Shown: positions 14,639 to 24,384 of the stretch, piece after piece
Numbering within the stretch: the first letter of the stretch is position 1
Layout: each line of letters starts with the position of its first letter
NCBI GenBank assembly: GCA_018269075.1
Contig: JAFDVJ010000022.1
Location: 1 to 64,000, forward strand
Direction: 5' to 3'
Length of the DNA: 64,000 bases
From: Acidobacteriota bacterium
GTDB lineage: Bacteria; Acidobacteriota; Blastocatellia; Pyrinomonadales; Pyrinomonadaceae
Notes under the pieces: model-generated
The model's input: only the letters and a program-made list of their open reading frames with translations
Database searches by the model: none
What the model was told of the DNA's origin: nothing
Program-made: the position numbers and the translations under genes

Positions 14639-15658
14639 TCATTTCGGCGTCTTGTATTTGTCGATCAGCGCCTGCATTCCGTCGGTCGAATTGCGGTGGC
14701 GGTATTTGTAATAGCTTTCGAGATCGCCGCGCATCTGCGTGTTGAGATTCGCCTTTTCGGGGACGCCGTCGGTCAGCCCGACGACGTGCGCGTAGAGTTC
14801 GATCACCTTGTCGAGCTCGGCCTCGGCCTTTTTACGGAGCTCGGCCTGCTCGCTGCCCGAAGCGACCATATATTTCTGCGCCAGATCCTGATAATTCTGA
14901 TTGGTGATGTCGGCGATCATCGCCCAGTTGTTGACTTCTTTCGGGTCGAGACTCGCCGCCTTTTCGAAAGTCGCCGCCGCTTCGGCCCTTTTGCCCGACG
15001 AATAGATCACAAAACCGAGCGACTGGTAAAACTGGGCGAGCCACACGGTCGGCGCCAGCTTCCAGTCGTTATCCGAAATTTCCGCCGGTTTGGTGCCGCT
15101 TTCGATGATCTCGATCGCTTTGCCGATGATCGCGCGCGTCTGGTCGAGATACTGGCGATTGCCGCCGCGCGCGAGATTCGAGCCCTCGATCGCGAGATGG
15201 AGCCGGAGCCACAGATCGCCGCTGAAACGCGACAGATAATCGCCGCCGAGCCTGAACGCTTCGTCGTAGCGCTTCGTTTTCGAATAGGCCTCGACCTGAA
15301 ACGGCGCGGCGTAGTCCGATTCGCCCGCTTTCGTAAAGATCTTCGCGTAAGCATCGTAAAACGCGAGCTTCTGATTCAGGTCCGCGACCGTGCTGATCGA
15401 TCCGGCGATATAGCGGGCGACCTGTTCGCGCAGCGGGCTGTTCGGAAAATCCTTGATGAATTTTTCGGCGAGCTTGAGCTTCGCGCCGACGTCGGTGCCT
15501 TCCTGCATCTTGTTGGCCAGCTCGCCCTCTTTTTTCGAAACCTTCGGCGCGTCCGAAGGCTTGTCCTGCTGGGCCGGGACTGCCTGACAGAAAATTAAAA
15601 ACGACGTCGACAGCACGGCCAAAACGGCCGCCGCGCGGCACGTTCCGATAAATCTCAT
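14639..15658 (-). CDS. Secreted TPR-repeat protein
   Basis: The 339-residue protein has a long signal peptide (about 1-30, ends AVPAQQ). Helical repeats follow. The clearest is TPR-like, VWLAQFYQSLGFVIYSSGKRAEAAATFEKAASLDP at about 205-245. The N-terminal half (KMQEGTDVGAKLKLAEKFIKDFPNSP) resembles tetratricopeptide solenoids of periplasmic scaffold proteins. No catalytic motif is seen. It is probably exported to the periplasm and acts through protein contacts; the partner is unknown. It converges with alaS over a shared terminator. Confidence 0.82.
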   Translation of the reverse strand: MRFIGTCRAAAVLAVLSTSFLIFCQAVPAQQDKPSDAPKVSKKEGELANKMQEGTDVGAKLKLAEKFIKDFPNSPLREQVARYIAGSISTVADLNQKLAFYDAYAKIFTKAGESDYAAPFQVEAYSKTKRYDEAFRLGGDYLSRFSGDLWLRLHLAIEGSNLARGGNRQYLDQTRAIIGKAIEIIESGTKPAEISDNDWKLAPTVWLAQFYQSLGFVIYSSGKRAEAAATFEKAASLDPKEVNNWAMIADITNQNYQDLAQKYMVASGSEQAELRKKAEAELDKVIELYAHVVGLTDGVPEKANLNTQMRGDLESYYKYRHRNSTDGMQALIDKYKTPK

Positions 15659-15777
15659 TACTTTTTCGCTCCTTGATTTTTGATGGCCGGAATTTACCAG
15701 GCAACAGCCATTATCTTAGCATCCGGCAAATATTCCGACAAAAAGCCTTAACGATTTTGACCGGACGGCGGGGTTTT

Positions 15778-15918
15778 AACGCGAAGGCGCGAAGGCGCAA
15801 AGACGCAAGGTTTTTTCAAAAAACATTCCGCCGCCGAAACCGGAAAATCGCCGGGAAGCGTTTTCGGAATCGAAAACCCTAAAAAATTCGCGTCTTTGCG
15901 CCTTCGCGTCTTCGCGTT
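15778..15918. repeat. Inverted pair of GGCGCAA-type arrays
   Basis: The array AACGCGAAGGCGCGAAGG (15778 onward, period 7) is mirrored at 15889-15918 (GCGTCTTTGCGCCTTCGCG). The right arm ends 9 bp from the CapA-like stop codon. A second, tighter pair lies at 36623-36694. Confidence 0.8.
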
Positions 15919-15927
15919 AAAAAAACC

Positions 15928-16995
15928 TTACTGCAGAACCTTTTCGGCGACGCCCATTTTCTGGAGGATCTGGCGCGCCTCGGCGTCGTTGGCGAGCCGC
16001 GGCGTGCTCGCGTTTTCGATGACGACCGGCAGCAGCTCGATCTTTTCGACCGTCGTCTGCGAGGCCGACGACTTGCGGTTGAGCAGATGGATTTTGAGCG
16101 CGAGGCCCTCCATCGTGTCGCGGCTCCACGTCTGGTCGAAGATGAAATTGCCGAGCGAGTAAAAGATGTATTTGTCCTTGTATTTCTCGAAGACCTGCGC
16201 CCAGTGCGGGTGCGCGCCGATCACGATGTCCGCGCCGTAGTCGATCGCGGCGCGCGCGAAATCGGTCTGCGTATTGTTCGGGCGGCGCGTGTATTCGATG
16301 CCGGCGTGCATCGTCGCGACGATGAAATCGACGTTCTGCGCCTTCAATTGCTCGATCGCCGTCTTGAGCCGCGCCGTGTCCTCCATCCGCGCGACGTACT
16401 CGTTGCGCGCGACGCCGCCGTCGTTGACCGACGCGTACGACGCGCCGACGAAGCCGATTTTGACGCCCTTCACTTCGAGCACGCGCGGCTGCCACGCCTC
16501 GTCGAGATTCTCGCCCGTGCCGATAAAGCTGAGGCCGTCCTCTTCGAGATATTTCTTTGTCTGCCGCAGGCCTTTGAGGCCCTGATCCATCGCGTGATTG
16601 TTGGCGAGATTGAGCATCTTGAAGTTGAATTCCTTGAGTCCGACGCGGTCGCGCGTGCTCGCGTTGAAGACCAGACCTTTGCCGAAAACGTTGTCGTTGC
16701 CGGAGATCGGCGATTCGAGATTGCCGAAGTTGAAATCGGTCGAGCGAAAAACGTCGGCCATCTTTTTGAACGGCGTCAGCGGGTCGTTGCCGCTGCGCGC
16801 GATCGAGCGGGCGACGCCGCGCGAGAGCATAATGTCGCCGACCGCGAGAAAGTTGACGCGGCGTTCGACGACCTCTTCGGGCGCTTTCGTCACCGGCGGC
16901 GGGCCGGGCTCGGTCTTCGCGCAGGACAGGCTGAAAAACAGAAGCGGGCACAACACGAGCGCCCCGACCACGATGCGAATTCGAAACCAGTTCAT
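15928..16995 (-). CDS. CapA-family lipoprotein (metallophosphatase fold)
   Basis: The 355-residue protein has a lipoprotein signal peptide ending LLFFSLSC, with a predicted lipidated Cys25. It then has the PGA_cap/CapA domain: FLAVGDIMLSRGV, DFNFGNLESPIS, MLNLANNHAMDQG, FIVATMHAGIEY, GADIVIGAHPHWAQ and YSLGNFIFDQTW. The Asp/Asn/His set matches calcineurin-like metallophosphatases. CapA was named for poly-gamma-glutamate capsule synthesis, but no capB or capC genes are nearby, so the role here is open (possibly peptidoglycan or peptide hydrolysis). The C-terminal 40 residues are a simple helix. The gene is flanked by repeats. Confidence 0.9.
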   Translation of the reverse strand: MNWFRIRIVVGALVLCPLLFFSLSCAKTEPGPPPVTKAPEEVVERRVNFLAVGDIMLSRGVARSIARSGNDPLTPFKKMADVFRSTDFNFGNLESPISGNDNVFGKGLVFNASTRDRVGLKEFNFKMLNLANNHAMDQGLKGLRQTKKYLEEDGLSFIGTGENLDEAWQPRVLEVKGVKIGFVGASYASVNDGGVARNEYVARMEDTARLKTAIEQLKAQNVDFIVATMHAGIEYTRRPNNTQTDFARAAIDYGADIVIGAHPHWAQVFEKYKDKYIFYSLGNFIFDQTWSRDTMEGLALKIHLLNRKSSASQTTVEKIELLPVVIENASTPRLANDAEARQILQKMGVAEKVLQ

Positions 16996-17199
16996 AAAGT
17001 CCTCGGCATAAAACGCAAAGCTTCGAGACTGAATTATTTACGTATTTATGTGGAATCTTTATACTTTACTTGGCCGGCAAAGTCAACCGTTTTTTCCCCG
17101 CGCCGGCGACATTTCGAACGAATGCTTTAAAGTCGGTGACGGAACTTATTCGGAATAAGCGCGAAAGAACGCGGCCGTTTTTCAGGCGGCCGCTAAAAA

Positions 17200-17250
17200 T
17201 ACGAAAACACACGAAAAAATTTGGTGTTTTTCGTGTGTTTCGTGGATAAC
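17200..17250. repeat. Inverted pair of CACGAAAAACACC-type arrays, second copy
   Basis: ACGAAAACACACGAAAAAAT is mirrored by GGTGTTTTTCGTGTGTTTCG, giving a near-perfect hairpin behind the EamA gene. It is related to 8567-8635. Confidence 0.7.
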
Positions 17251-17266
17251 AAAACGGCCGCCGGCG

Positions 17267-18259
17267 TCAGGCCGAGGTCGAAACCGTTTGGCAGGCGCTC
17301 GTGTGGATTTCGAGCTCTTCCTCGCTCTTTGGGCCCTCGTTTCGCGCCGTGATCAGGACGACCGAGCCGACGATCACCGCCGCGCCGACGAGCATCTGGC
17401 CGGTAAAGGTTTCGCCCGCGACGAGCCAGCCGAGAAAGACCGCGATCACCGGGTTGACGTAGGCGTAGGTCGCGACCATCGCCGGCCGCGCGTTCTTCAA
17501 AAGCCAGCTGTAGGCCGTAAAAGCGATCAGCGAACCGGCGACCGTCAGATAGAGCAGACCGCCGACCGAGGCCGCCGAGACCGTCGCCGGATCGAAGCTT
17601 TTCAGCTCGCCGGTGACGAAACTGACGAAATAGAGCACCAATCCGCCCGCCAGCATCTGCATCCCCGCCGCGAGGATCGCCGATTTCGGAACCGGCGCGC
17701 GCAGCCCGTAAATCGAGCCCGCCGCCCACGCGAGCGTCGCCAGAATGACGATGACCGTGCCCGCGAGCTGCATCGAGCCGCCGCCGGTCGGCGCGCCGCC
17801 CGTCCCGCCGATCAGCAGCCAGACGCCGAAAAATCCGATCGCGAGCCCGAGCAGAACCTTCAGGTTCGGCCGCGAGCCCTTGAGCCAGACCCAGCTCAAA
17901 AGCACGACCCAGAACGGCTCGGTCGCGACGAGCAGCGCCGCGAGGCTCGACGAGATGTGGCGTTCGGCGAAGACGACGCCGCCGTTGCCGCCGAGCAAAA
18001 GGAGCGTCCCGACGATGAAGCTCGTCTTCCAGTGCGCGGCCTGCGGCCGTTCGTAATCCCCGCGAAACCGCGCCCAGAGCATCAGAATGCCGCCCGCGAC
18101 CGTAAAGCGCGTGCCGGCCATCAAAAACGGCGGCAGCGTCTCGATCGCGTATTTGATCGCGAGATACGTCGAGCCCCAGAGGATGTAGATCGCCGCGAAC
18201 GCCGCGATAAACAGCACCGCATTCCGATTGTTCGATTTTATGATTCCCTGATTCTGCAT
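17267..18259 (-). CDS. EamA/DMT-superfamily transporter (YedA-like)
   Basis: The 330-residue protein has about ten membrane segments arranged as two EamA halves (about 13-150 and 165-305). The family-typical ILWGSTYLAIKYAIETLPPFLMAGTRF is at the N-terminus and ATYAYVNPVIAVFLGWLVAGE in the second half. DMT members export amino acids and other small metabolites across the inner membrane. An Lrp-type regulator gene lies upstream on the same strand, separated by a repeat element. This fits an amino-acid exporter controlled by its neighbour, but the substrate is not determined by sequence. Confidence 0.88.
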   Translation of the reverse strand: MQNQGIIKSNNRNAVLFIAAFAAIYILWGSTYLAIKYAIETLPPFLMAGTRFTVAGGILMLWARFRGDYERPQAAHWKTSFIVGTLLLLGGNGGVVFAERHISSSLAALLVATEPFWVVLLSWVWLKGSRPNLKVLLGLAIGFFGVWLLIGGTGGAPTGGGSMQLAGTVIVILATLAWAAGSIYGLRAPVPKSAILAAGMQMLAGGLVLYFVSFVTGELKSFDPATVSAASVGGLLYLTVAGSLIAFTAYSWLLKNARPAMVATYAYVNPVIAVFLGWLVAGETFTGQMLVGAAVIVGSVVLITARNEGPKSEEELEIHTSACQTVSTSA

Positions 18260-18296
18260 AATTGCTTCCCCTTTTCGTATTGCTTTTTCTTAATCC

Positions 18297-18451
18297 GAGT
18301 CTTGAGTCTTAAGTCTTGAGTCTTGAGTCCGTTTTCGATTTCGCAGCTTTTCCGTTTCAGGCAATGATTTTACGAGATAAAAACGAACGCCGGACAAAAT
18401 TCTCCCGATAAATAAACGACTTAAGACCTAAGACTTAAGACTCAGGACTTG
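18297..18451. repeat. Inverted pair of GTCTTGA heptamer arrays
   Basis: The left arm (18297-18330) consists of GTCTTGA/GTCTTAA units. The right arm (18419-18451) is the reverse complement. The right arm runs into the 3' end of the lrp-like gene and supplies its stop codon. Confidence 0.85.
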
Positions 18452-18918
18452 GATTTAATATTTTCTTCTCTCGTCTCGATCGGCAGCGCGGTCGTTTCCT
18501 TGATCGTCTGCAGAACGATCGTCGTCTTCATCATCACGACGTTCGGCACGGTTCTCAGCCGCTCGCGCTGGAGCCGCGCCAGATGTTCGGTGTCGCGGAC
18601 GCGCACTTTCAGCAGATAAGAGTCTTCGCCCGCGACGTCGTGAACTTCGAGCACTTCCGGAATTTCGGCCAGCAGCCGGTCGGTTTCGTCGCAGCAGTTG
18701 TTCGTCCGGACCGCGACGAACGCCGTCAGCCCGAAGTCGAGCGCGGCCGCGTCGAGCTTCGTCGCGAACTCTTTGATCACGCCGCGCTCTTCGAGCTTGC
18801 GGATTCGTTCGAGCACCGCCGACGGCGCGAGCCCGACCCGCCGCGCGATCTCGGCGTTGGCGACGCGGGCGTCCTGCTGAAGAATATTCAAAATCTGCCT
18901 GTCAATTTCGTTAATCAT
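18442..18918 (-). CDS. Lrp/AsnC-family transcriptional regulator
   Basis: The 158-residue protein has a DNA-binding helix-turn-helix (DRQILNILQQDARVANAEIARRVGLAPSAVLERIRKLEERGVI, about 5-47) and a RAM ligand-binding domain (about 65-140, with VHDVAGEDSYLLKVRVRD). The start at 18918 was chosen although the frame stays open for 51 more codons, because that upstream part holds a promoter and an operator-like repeat. The last codons (SKS, stop) are encoded by a GTCTTGA heptamer array. It probably represses or activates its own gene, the EamA gene downstream, and possibly the divergent aldehyde dehydrogenase gene. Confidence 0.9.
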   Translation of the reverse strand: MINEIDRQILNILQQDARVANAEIARRVGLAPSAVLERIRKLEERGVIKEFATKLDAAALDFGLTAFVAVRTNNCCDETDRLLAEIPEVLEVHDVAGEDSYLLKVRVRDTEHLARLQRERLRTVPNVVMMKTTIVLQTIKETTALPIETREENIKSKS

Positions 18919-18939
18919 TCTGCATACCTGCCAATTAAG

Positions 18940-18982
18940 AGAATAATATTCTGAATTTGATTTGTCAAGCAAAATATTATTC
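18940..18982 (-). promoter_or_regulatory. Promoter and operator-like inverted repeat of the lrp gene
   Basis: On the minus strand TTGACA (18968-18963) is followed after 17 bp by TATTCT (18945-18940). GAATAATATT at 18941-18950 and its exact complement at 18973-18982 flank the -35 region, with centres 32 bp (three helical turns) apart. This suits cooperative binding by an Lrp-like regulator. Autoregulation is inferred. Confidence 0.6.
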
Positions 18983-19120
18983 GGCACAAACCCCGCCCGT
19001 CGTATTTTTGTTCGGCCAAAGAAAAGCGCAACCTTTTGAACAGCGGCGGCCGCTCTTTCCCGTTTTCGCATCTATTGATTTATATTTAACGAAGATCGGA
19101 AAACAGAGGATTTTTTACTT

Positions 19121-20689
19121 ATGAACGCGGCGCTTAAAATCAAAAACGAAACCAGCGAGATAATTTCCCGTAACCCGGCGACCGGCGAAGAGCTCGGCCG
19201 CGTCCCCGAGCTGTCGGCCGAAGACGTCAAAGCGGCGGTCGAACGATCGCGCGAAGCGTTCCGGAAATGGCGCGAAACGTCGTTCGCCGAGCGCCGAAAG
19301 CTCGTGATGCGGGCGCGCGAGGTGATTCTCGCCGAGATGGACGAGATCGCCCTGCTGATCTCGCGCGAATCCGGCAAGCCGGTCGCCGAGGCGCTTTCGA
19401 TGGAGATCGCGCCGGTCCTCGACCTGATGCAGTATTTCGCGCGCAAGGGCGAAAAGCTTCTCAAACCGCGCCGCGTCGACATCGGTCTCTACAGCCTGCT
19501 CGGCCGCTCGTCGAAGATCGTCTACCGGCCGCTCGGCGTCGTCGGCATCATTTCGCCGTGGAACTACCCGTTCTCGATCCCGCTCGGCGAAACGGCGATG
19601 GCGCTGATGGCCGGCAACACGGTCGTCCTCAAGCCGTCGGAGCTGACGCCGCTGATCGGCCTGAAAATCGGCGAGATCTTCGAAAAAGCCGGCGCGCCCG
19701 AAGACGTCGTCCAAATCGTCACCGGCGCGGGCGCGACCGGCGCGGCGCTCGTCGAAGCGCCGCCCGACAAGATTATGTTCACGGGCAGCGTCGGGACCGG
19801 CCGGAAGATCGCCGACGAGGCCGCCAAAAAGATGACGCCGGTCGTGCTCGAACTGGGCGGCAAGGACCCGATGATCGTCTTCGCCGACGCCAATCTCGAG
19901 CTCGTCGCCGGCGCCGCCGTCTGGGGCGCGTTCTGCAACGCCGGACAATCCTGCTCGTCGGTCGAGCGGCTCTATGTCGAGGAGACGGCGGCCGAACGGC
20001 TGACCGCGCTGATCGTCGAAAAAACGAAGCAGCTCAGGGTCGGCGACGGCACCGAACCGGCGACCGACATCGGCGCGATGTCCTCGGAAAGACAGCTCGA
20101 GATCGTCAAAGATCACGTCGCGAGCTTTACAAAGGACGGCGCCCGGATTCTCACCGGCGGGAAATCGAAGGATCTTTTTTTCGAGCCGACGGTGATTGCC
20201 GGCGCGAACAACTCGATGCGCGCGATGCACGAGGAGACCTTCGGCCCGACGCTCCCGATCGCCACTTTCAAAACCGAAGACGAAGCCGTCCGGCTCGCCA
20301 ACGATTCGGAATTCGGCCTGACGGCGAGCGTCTGGACGCGCGATCTCGCGAAGGGCAAACGCGTCGCCGAACGGATCGAGGCCGGCACGGTCTGCGTCAA
20401 CGAGGTGCTCTACACGCACGGCATCGGCCAGACGCCGTGGGGCGGCCTCAAAAATTCGGGCCGCGGCCGCACGCACGGGATCGAGGGCCTGATGGAGCTC
20501 GTCCAGCCGCATCATCTTCACATCAACCGCTTCGCGATCCTGCCGAACGCGTGGTGGCTGCCCTACGGCGCCGACGCGATCGAGACTTTCAAAGGGTTTG
20601 CCAGATATTTTGCATCGGGCTCGCTGTTTCAGACATCAAAACTAATGCCGCGGCTGTTGAAAAGAATTCTCGATTTGAGGCGCAAATAG
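19121..20689 (+). CDS. NAD(P)-dependent aldehyde dehydrogenase
   Basis: The 522-residue ALDH-superfamily enzyme oxidises an aldehyde to an acid. The active-site motifs are intact: VGIISPWNYPFSIPLGE, the glutamate of LELGGKDP (Glu244) and the nucleophile in FCNAGQSC (Cys278). EETFGPTLP and WGGLKNSGRGR follow. The C-terminal about 40 residues (WWLPYGADAIETFKGFARYF) extend beyond the usual fold with an amphipathic helix, so membrane association is possible. It resembles broad-specificity fatty or semialdehyde dehydrogenases, and the substrate is open. It is transcribed divergently from the lrp-like gene across about 200 bp. Confidence 0.93.
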   Translation: MNAALKIKNETSEIISRNPATGEELGRVPELSAEDVKAAVERSREAFRKWRETSFAERRKLVMRAREVILAEMDEIALLISRESGKPVAEALSMEIAPVLDLMQYFARKGEKLLKPRRVDIGLYSLLGRSSKIVYRPLGVVGIISPWNYPFSIPLGETAMALMAGNTVVLKPSELTPLIGLKIGEIFEKAGAPEDVVQIVTGAGATGAALVEAPPDKIMFTGSVGTGRKIADEAAKKMTPVVLELGGKDPMIVFADANLELVAGAAVWGAFCNAGQSCSSVERLYVEETAAERLTALIVEKTKQLRVGDGTEPATDIGAMSSERQLEIVKDHVASFTKDGARILTGGKSKDLFFEPTVIAGANNSMRAMHEETFGPTLPIATFKTEDEAVRLANDSEFGLTASVWTRDLAKGKRVAERIEAGTVCVNEVLYTHGIGQTPWGGLKNSGRGRTHGIEGLMELVQPHHLHINRFAILPNAWWLPYGADAIETFKGFARYFASGSLFQTSKLMPRLLKRILDLRRK

Positions 20690-20748
20690 ACGACGATCCG
20701 GAAGGTCGAAATCGACCGCGCCGGCCGCGGCGGGACGATCCCTGACGG

Positions 20749-20769
20749 CGAGGTTGCGACCTCGTTTTT
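20749..20769 (+). terminator. Terminator after the aldehyde dehydrogenase gene
   Basis: CGAGGT/ACCTCG around a TGCG loop is followed by TTTTT. An imperfect outer stem (GGACGATCCCT/AGGGTCGTCC) extends it. Confidence 0.7.
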
Positions 20770-20820
20770 AAGGGTCGTCCGCAATTAATTACTGCGTTTT
20801 TTTAAGTTTAGTGACACTGT

Positions 20821-20882
20821 GGTCTTTGATCTTTGATCTTTGAAAATGAAGCAAAGATCGAAGATCAAAGGCCAAAGATCGA
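20821..20882. repeat. Inverted pair of TGATCTT heptamer arrays
   Basis: The array GTCTTTGATCTTTGATCTTT (20822 onward) is answered by CAAAGATCGAAGATCAAAGG. Relatives lie at 31653-31719, 49473 and 52374-52521. Confidence 0.8.
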
Positions 20883-20933
20883 ATTTGTTTATAAATTTAA
20901 AAACCGAAGTATGACAGACGCGGAAGGTGAATT

Positions 20934-21713
20934 ATGTCTGACACGATGCCGGCAATTTTTTTCGGACACGGCAATCCGATGAACGCGCTCGCCCGGAACG
21001 AATGGACGGACGCCTGGGCGCGGGTCGGCCGCGAAATCCCGCGGCCGACGGCGATTCTCTGCATTTCGGCGCATTGGTTCATCCCCGAAACGGCGGTCAC
21101 CACGCTCGAACGCCCGCGCACGATCCACGATTTCGGCGGGTTTCCGCGCGAACTTTTCGCCTATCGATATCCGGCGCCGGGCGCGCCCGTGCTGGCCCGC
21201 CGCGTCGCGCAATTGCTCGCGCCGGTCGAAGTCATTCCCGATACCGACTGGGGACTCGATCACGGCACGTGGTCGGTGCTCTGCCACGTTTTTCCCGACG
21301 CCGACATTCCGGTCGTCCAGCTCTCGATCGACGAGACGCAGCCGGCCGAATATCATTACGGTCTGGCGCGGAATTTAGCGGAACTGCGCGACGAGGGCGT
21401 GCTGATCTGCGGCAGCGGCAATCTCGTCCATAACCTGCACGCCTACGCGTGGGGCCGTCACGTGCCCGAGCCGCTCGACTGGGCGCAGCGCTTCGAGACG
21501 ACGGTCCGCGAGCTGATCCTCAAGGGCGAGCACGAACCGCTGATCGATTACGAGCTGCTCGGCAGGGACGCGCTGCTTTCAGCGCCGACGCCCGAGCATT
21601 TTCTGCCGCTCGTTTATATTCTCGCCCTGCAGCGCGACGGCGAACCGGTCTCGTTCCCGGTCGAAGGCTTCGACGGCGGCTCGATCTCGATGCTCTCGGT
21701 GCGGATCGGCTGA
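20934..21713 (+). CDS. ygiD: DODA-type extradiol dioxygenase YgiD
   Basis: The 259-residue protein belongs to the LigB/YgiD (4,5-DOPA dioxygenase) family of non-heme iron or zinc ring-opening dioxygenases. Metal-ligand candidates are His12 in FFGHGNPM, the His in ISAHWF, and further His residues in LDHGTWSVL and SGNLVHNLHAY. The length is usual. In E. coli the relative acts on L-DOPA in vitro; the natural substrate is unclear. It converges with a TPR gene with only 4 bp between the stops and no terminator visible. Confidence 0.9.
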   Translation: MSDTMPAIFFGHGNPMNALARNEWTDAWARVGREIPRPTAILCISAHWFIPETAVTTLERPRTIHDFGGFPRELFAYRYPAPGAPVLARRVAQLLAPVEVIPDTDWGLDHGTWSVLCHVFPDADIPVVQLSIDETQPAEYHYGLARNLAELRDEGVLICGSGNLVHNLHAYAWGRHVPEPLDWAQRFETTVRELILKGEHEPLIDYELLGRDALLSAPTPEHFLPLVYILALQRDGEPVSFPVEGFDGGSISMLSVRIG

Positions 21714-21717
21714 AGAT

Positions 21718-22650
21718 TTACTGTTCTTCCCTGATCCGTTTTTGAAGCTGGACGATGAACGAGCGAAAGGTTTCGGCCTCGTTCGCGTCGGGAAACAGCC
21801 GCAGAAATTCCTCGTAAACGGCGATCGCCTCCGTGTACATTTTGGCCCGCTCGTAACAGTCGCCGAGAAACTGGTAAACGGTCGTCGCGTCGGGCGCGCC
21901 GCCGAGCTGCGCGACGGCTTTTTTGAAATAGTCGGCGGCGAGCACGTAATTTTCCTTTTCCGACTCGAAATCGCCGGAGCTGCCGAAATTTTCGGCGCGT
22001 TCCTTGTACAGCAGGCCGAGCCCGGTGAGCGCTTCGGGCTGGACGCCCCGGCCTTCGGTGACGGCTTTCTTAAACGATGCGATCGCTTTTTCCTCCTGAT
22101 TGTCGGCCTTGAAAATCCGGCCCTCGACGGCCGTCGCCTCCGGATAGACGGGCCGCAGCCGGCGCGCCGTCTGAATCGCTTTGAGCGCGGCCGCCGTCTC
22201 GTTCCGGTCGAGCAGCGCGCGCGCCAGCCCGAGCGCGGCTTCGGGAAAGGCCGGCCGCAGCCTGAGCGCTTTCTGGTAAAGCCCGGTCGCTTTCTCCTTG
22301 TCGGTTTCGGCTTCGGCCTGCTGAAAGGCGAGCTCGGCCTCGTCGGTCGTCTTCGCGAGCGCGACGCGCAGCTCGCCCGTCTGCGCCGCCGTCAGCGGCT
22401 GCGAAACCTCCCTGAAACCGGCGGCGCGCACCCGCAGGCGATGCGTGCCGCCCGCGAAGGTTTTGAGCGCGAGCCTTCCCTTTTCGTCCGTCTGGCCGTA
22501 ACCGACGTCGTCGATCCAGACGCTCGCGTTCGGCTCGCTCAGAACCGTCAGATCCCGCAAAGACGTTTTCTGCGCCGCGACCGCGACCGCCGCCGCGCCC
22601 AGGATCCCGCAAAATAAAAGCGCCGACAATTTTTCAAACTTTATCCTCAT
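21718..22650 (-). CDS. Secreted PEGA-like and TPR-domain protein
   Basis: The 310-residue protein has a signal peptide (about 1-26, ending AVAVAAQ). A PEGA-like beta domain follows (about 30-90, LSEPNASVWIDDVGYGQTDEKGRL, THRLRVRAAGF). Then come four or more tetratricopeptide repeats (about 105-300), ending in YTEAIAVYEEFLRLFPDANEAETFRSFI. Such proteins are periplasmic scaffolds. The start at 22650 is preceded by AAAGGA and by an end to coding character, although the frame continues upstream through nhaA as a shadow. It lies downstream of nhaA on the same strand. Confidence 0.85.
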   Translation of the reverse strand: MRIKFEKLSALLFCGILGAAAVAVAAQKTSLRDLTVLSEPNASVWIDDVGYGQTDEKGRLALKTFAGGTHRLRVRAAGFREVSQPLTAAQTGELRVALAKTTDEAELAFQQAEAETDKEKATGLYQKALRLRPAFPEAALGLARALLDRNETAAALKAIQTARRLRPVYPEATAVEGRIFKADNQEEKAIASFKKAVTEGRGVQPEALTGLGLLYKERAENFGSSGDFESEKENYVLAADYFKKAVAQLGGAPDATTVYQFLGDCYERAKMYTEAIAVYEEFLRLFPDANEAETFRSFIVQLQKRIREEQ

Positions 22651-22724
22651 CGATTTTTTTCCTTTCCGATATTCTCGGCAAAAACCGGCCCGAGTTTCCG
22701 GTTTTGATGCTTTCCGGGCCGGTT

Positions 22725-23927
<1,203 letters not shown>

Positions 23928-24010
23928 AGTTCACCTGCCCGAAACGCCCCCGATGCCCGCGTTTCCAAATAATTATGATACGCCGTGGCGGAATTTTCGC
24001 CAAAATCCGC

Positions 24011-24038
24011 TTGATTTTTTCGCCGGCCGAACTATAAT
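24011..24038 (+). promoter_or_regulatory. Promoter of tRNA-Met
   Basis: TTGATT (24011-24016) and a perfect TATAAT (24033-24038) are spaced by 16 bp. The expected start of transcription is only a few bases before the tRNA. Confidence 0.75.
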
Positions 24039-24049
24039 TGAATGTTCGT

Positions 24050-24126
24050 GGCTGGGTAGCTCAGACGGTTAGAGCGTGGGATTCATAACCCCAAGGTCGG
24101 CGGTTCGATCCCGCCCCCCGCCACCA
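24050..24126 (+). tRNA. tRNA-Met(CAT), elongator type
   Basis: The cloverleaf can be drawn by hand. The acceptor stem is GGCTGGG/CCCCGCC. The D-arm is GCTC/GAGC. The anticodon loop is TTCATAA, giving anticodon CAT. The variable loop is AGGTC. The T-arm is GGCGG-TTCGATC-CCGCC. The discriminator is A and CCA is encoded (24124-24126). Two positions do not pair (U4:C69 and A31:C39). The first base pair G1-C72 argues against an initiator. An isoleucine tRNA with modified C34 cannot be excluded from sequence. Confidence 0.93.
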
Positions 24127-24144
24127 CAAATTCAATTAAGATTC

Positions 24145-24171
24145 AGGAGCGTTCGCGCTCCTTTTCTTTTT
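24145..24171 (+). terminator. Terminator of tRNA-Met
   Basis: The 7-bp stem AGGAGCG/CGCTCCT has a very stable TTCG loop and is followed by TTTCTTTTTG. It begins 18 bp after the tRNA. Confidence 0.9.
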
Positions 24172-24180
24172 GCCCCTAAC

Positions 24181-24330
24181 TGGAGCGCGGGCATCCCTGC
24201 CCGCCCGCGTTTTCGAGCGAAGCGAAGAATGCGCGCAGCGTGTGCAACCGAAACGAATCTTTTTTCCTTATGCGGCGCGGCGTCCGTTTGCGCTTCGCTT
24301 AACGGGCGGGCCGAGGATGCCCGCGCTCCA
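24181..24330. repeat. GGAGCGCGGGCATCC palindromic repeat, copy 4
   Basis: TGGAGCGCGGGCATCC at 24181-24196 is matched by its exact complement at 24315-24330, with imperfect pairing continuing inward. It lies between the tRNA terminator and the carboxypeptidase gene. Confidence 0.75.
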
Positions 24331-24384
24331 ATTGGCGGCAAAATTTTCTTGCCAAATTCGCGACCGACAGTTTATCGTATTGAT

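Noticed and set aside
24076-24384. N-terminal extension of the M14 carboxypeptidase
   Set aside because: It would overlap the tRNA, its terminator and a palindromic repeat. The signal peptide begins at 24385.
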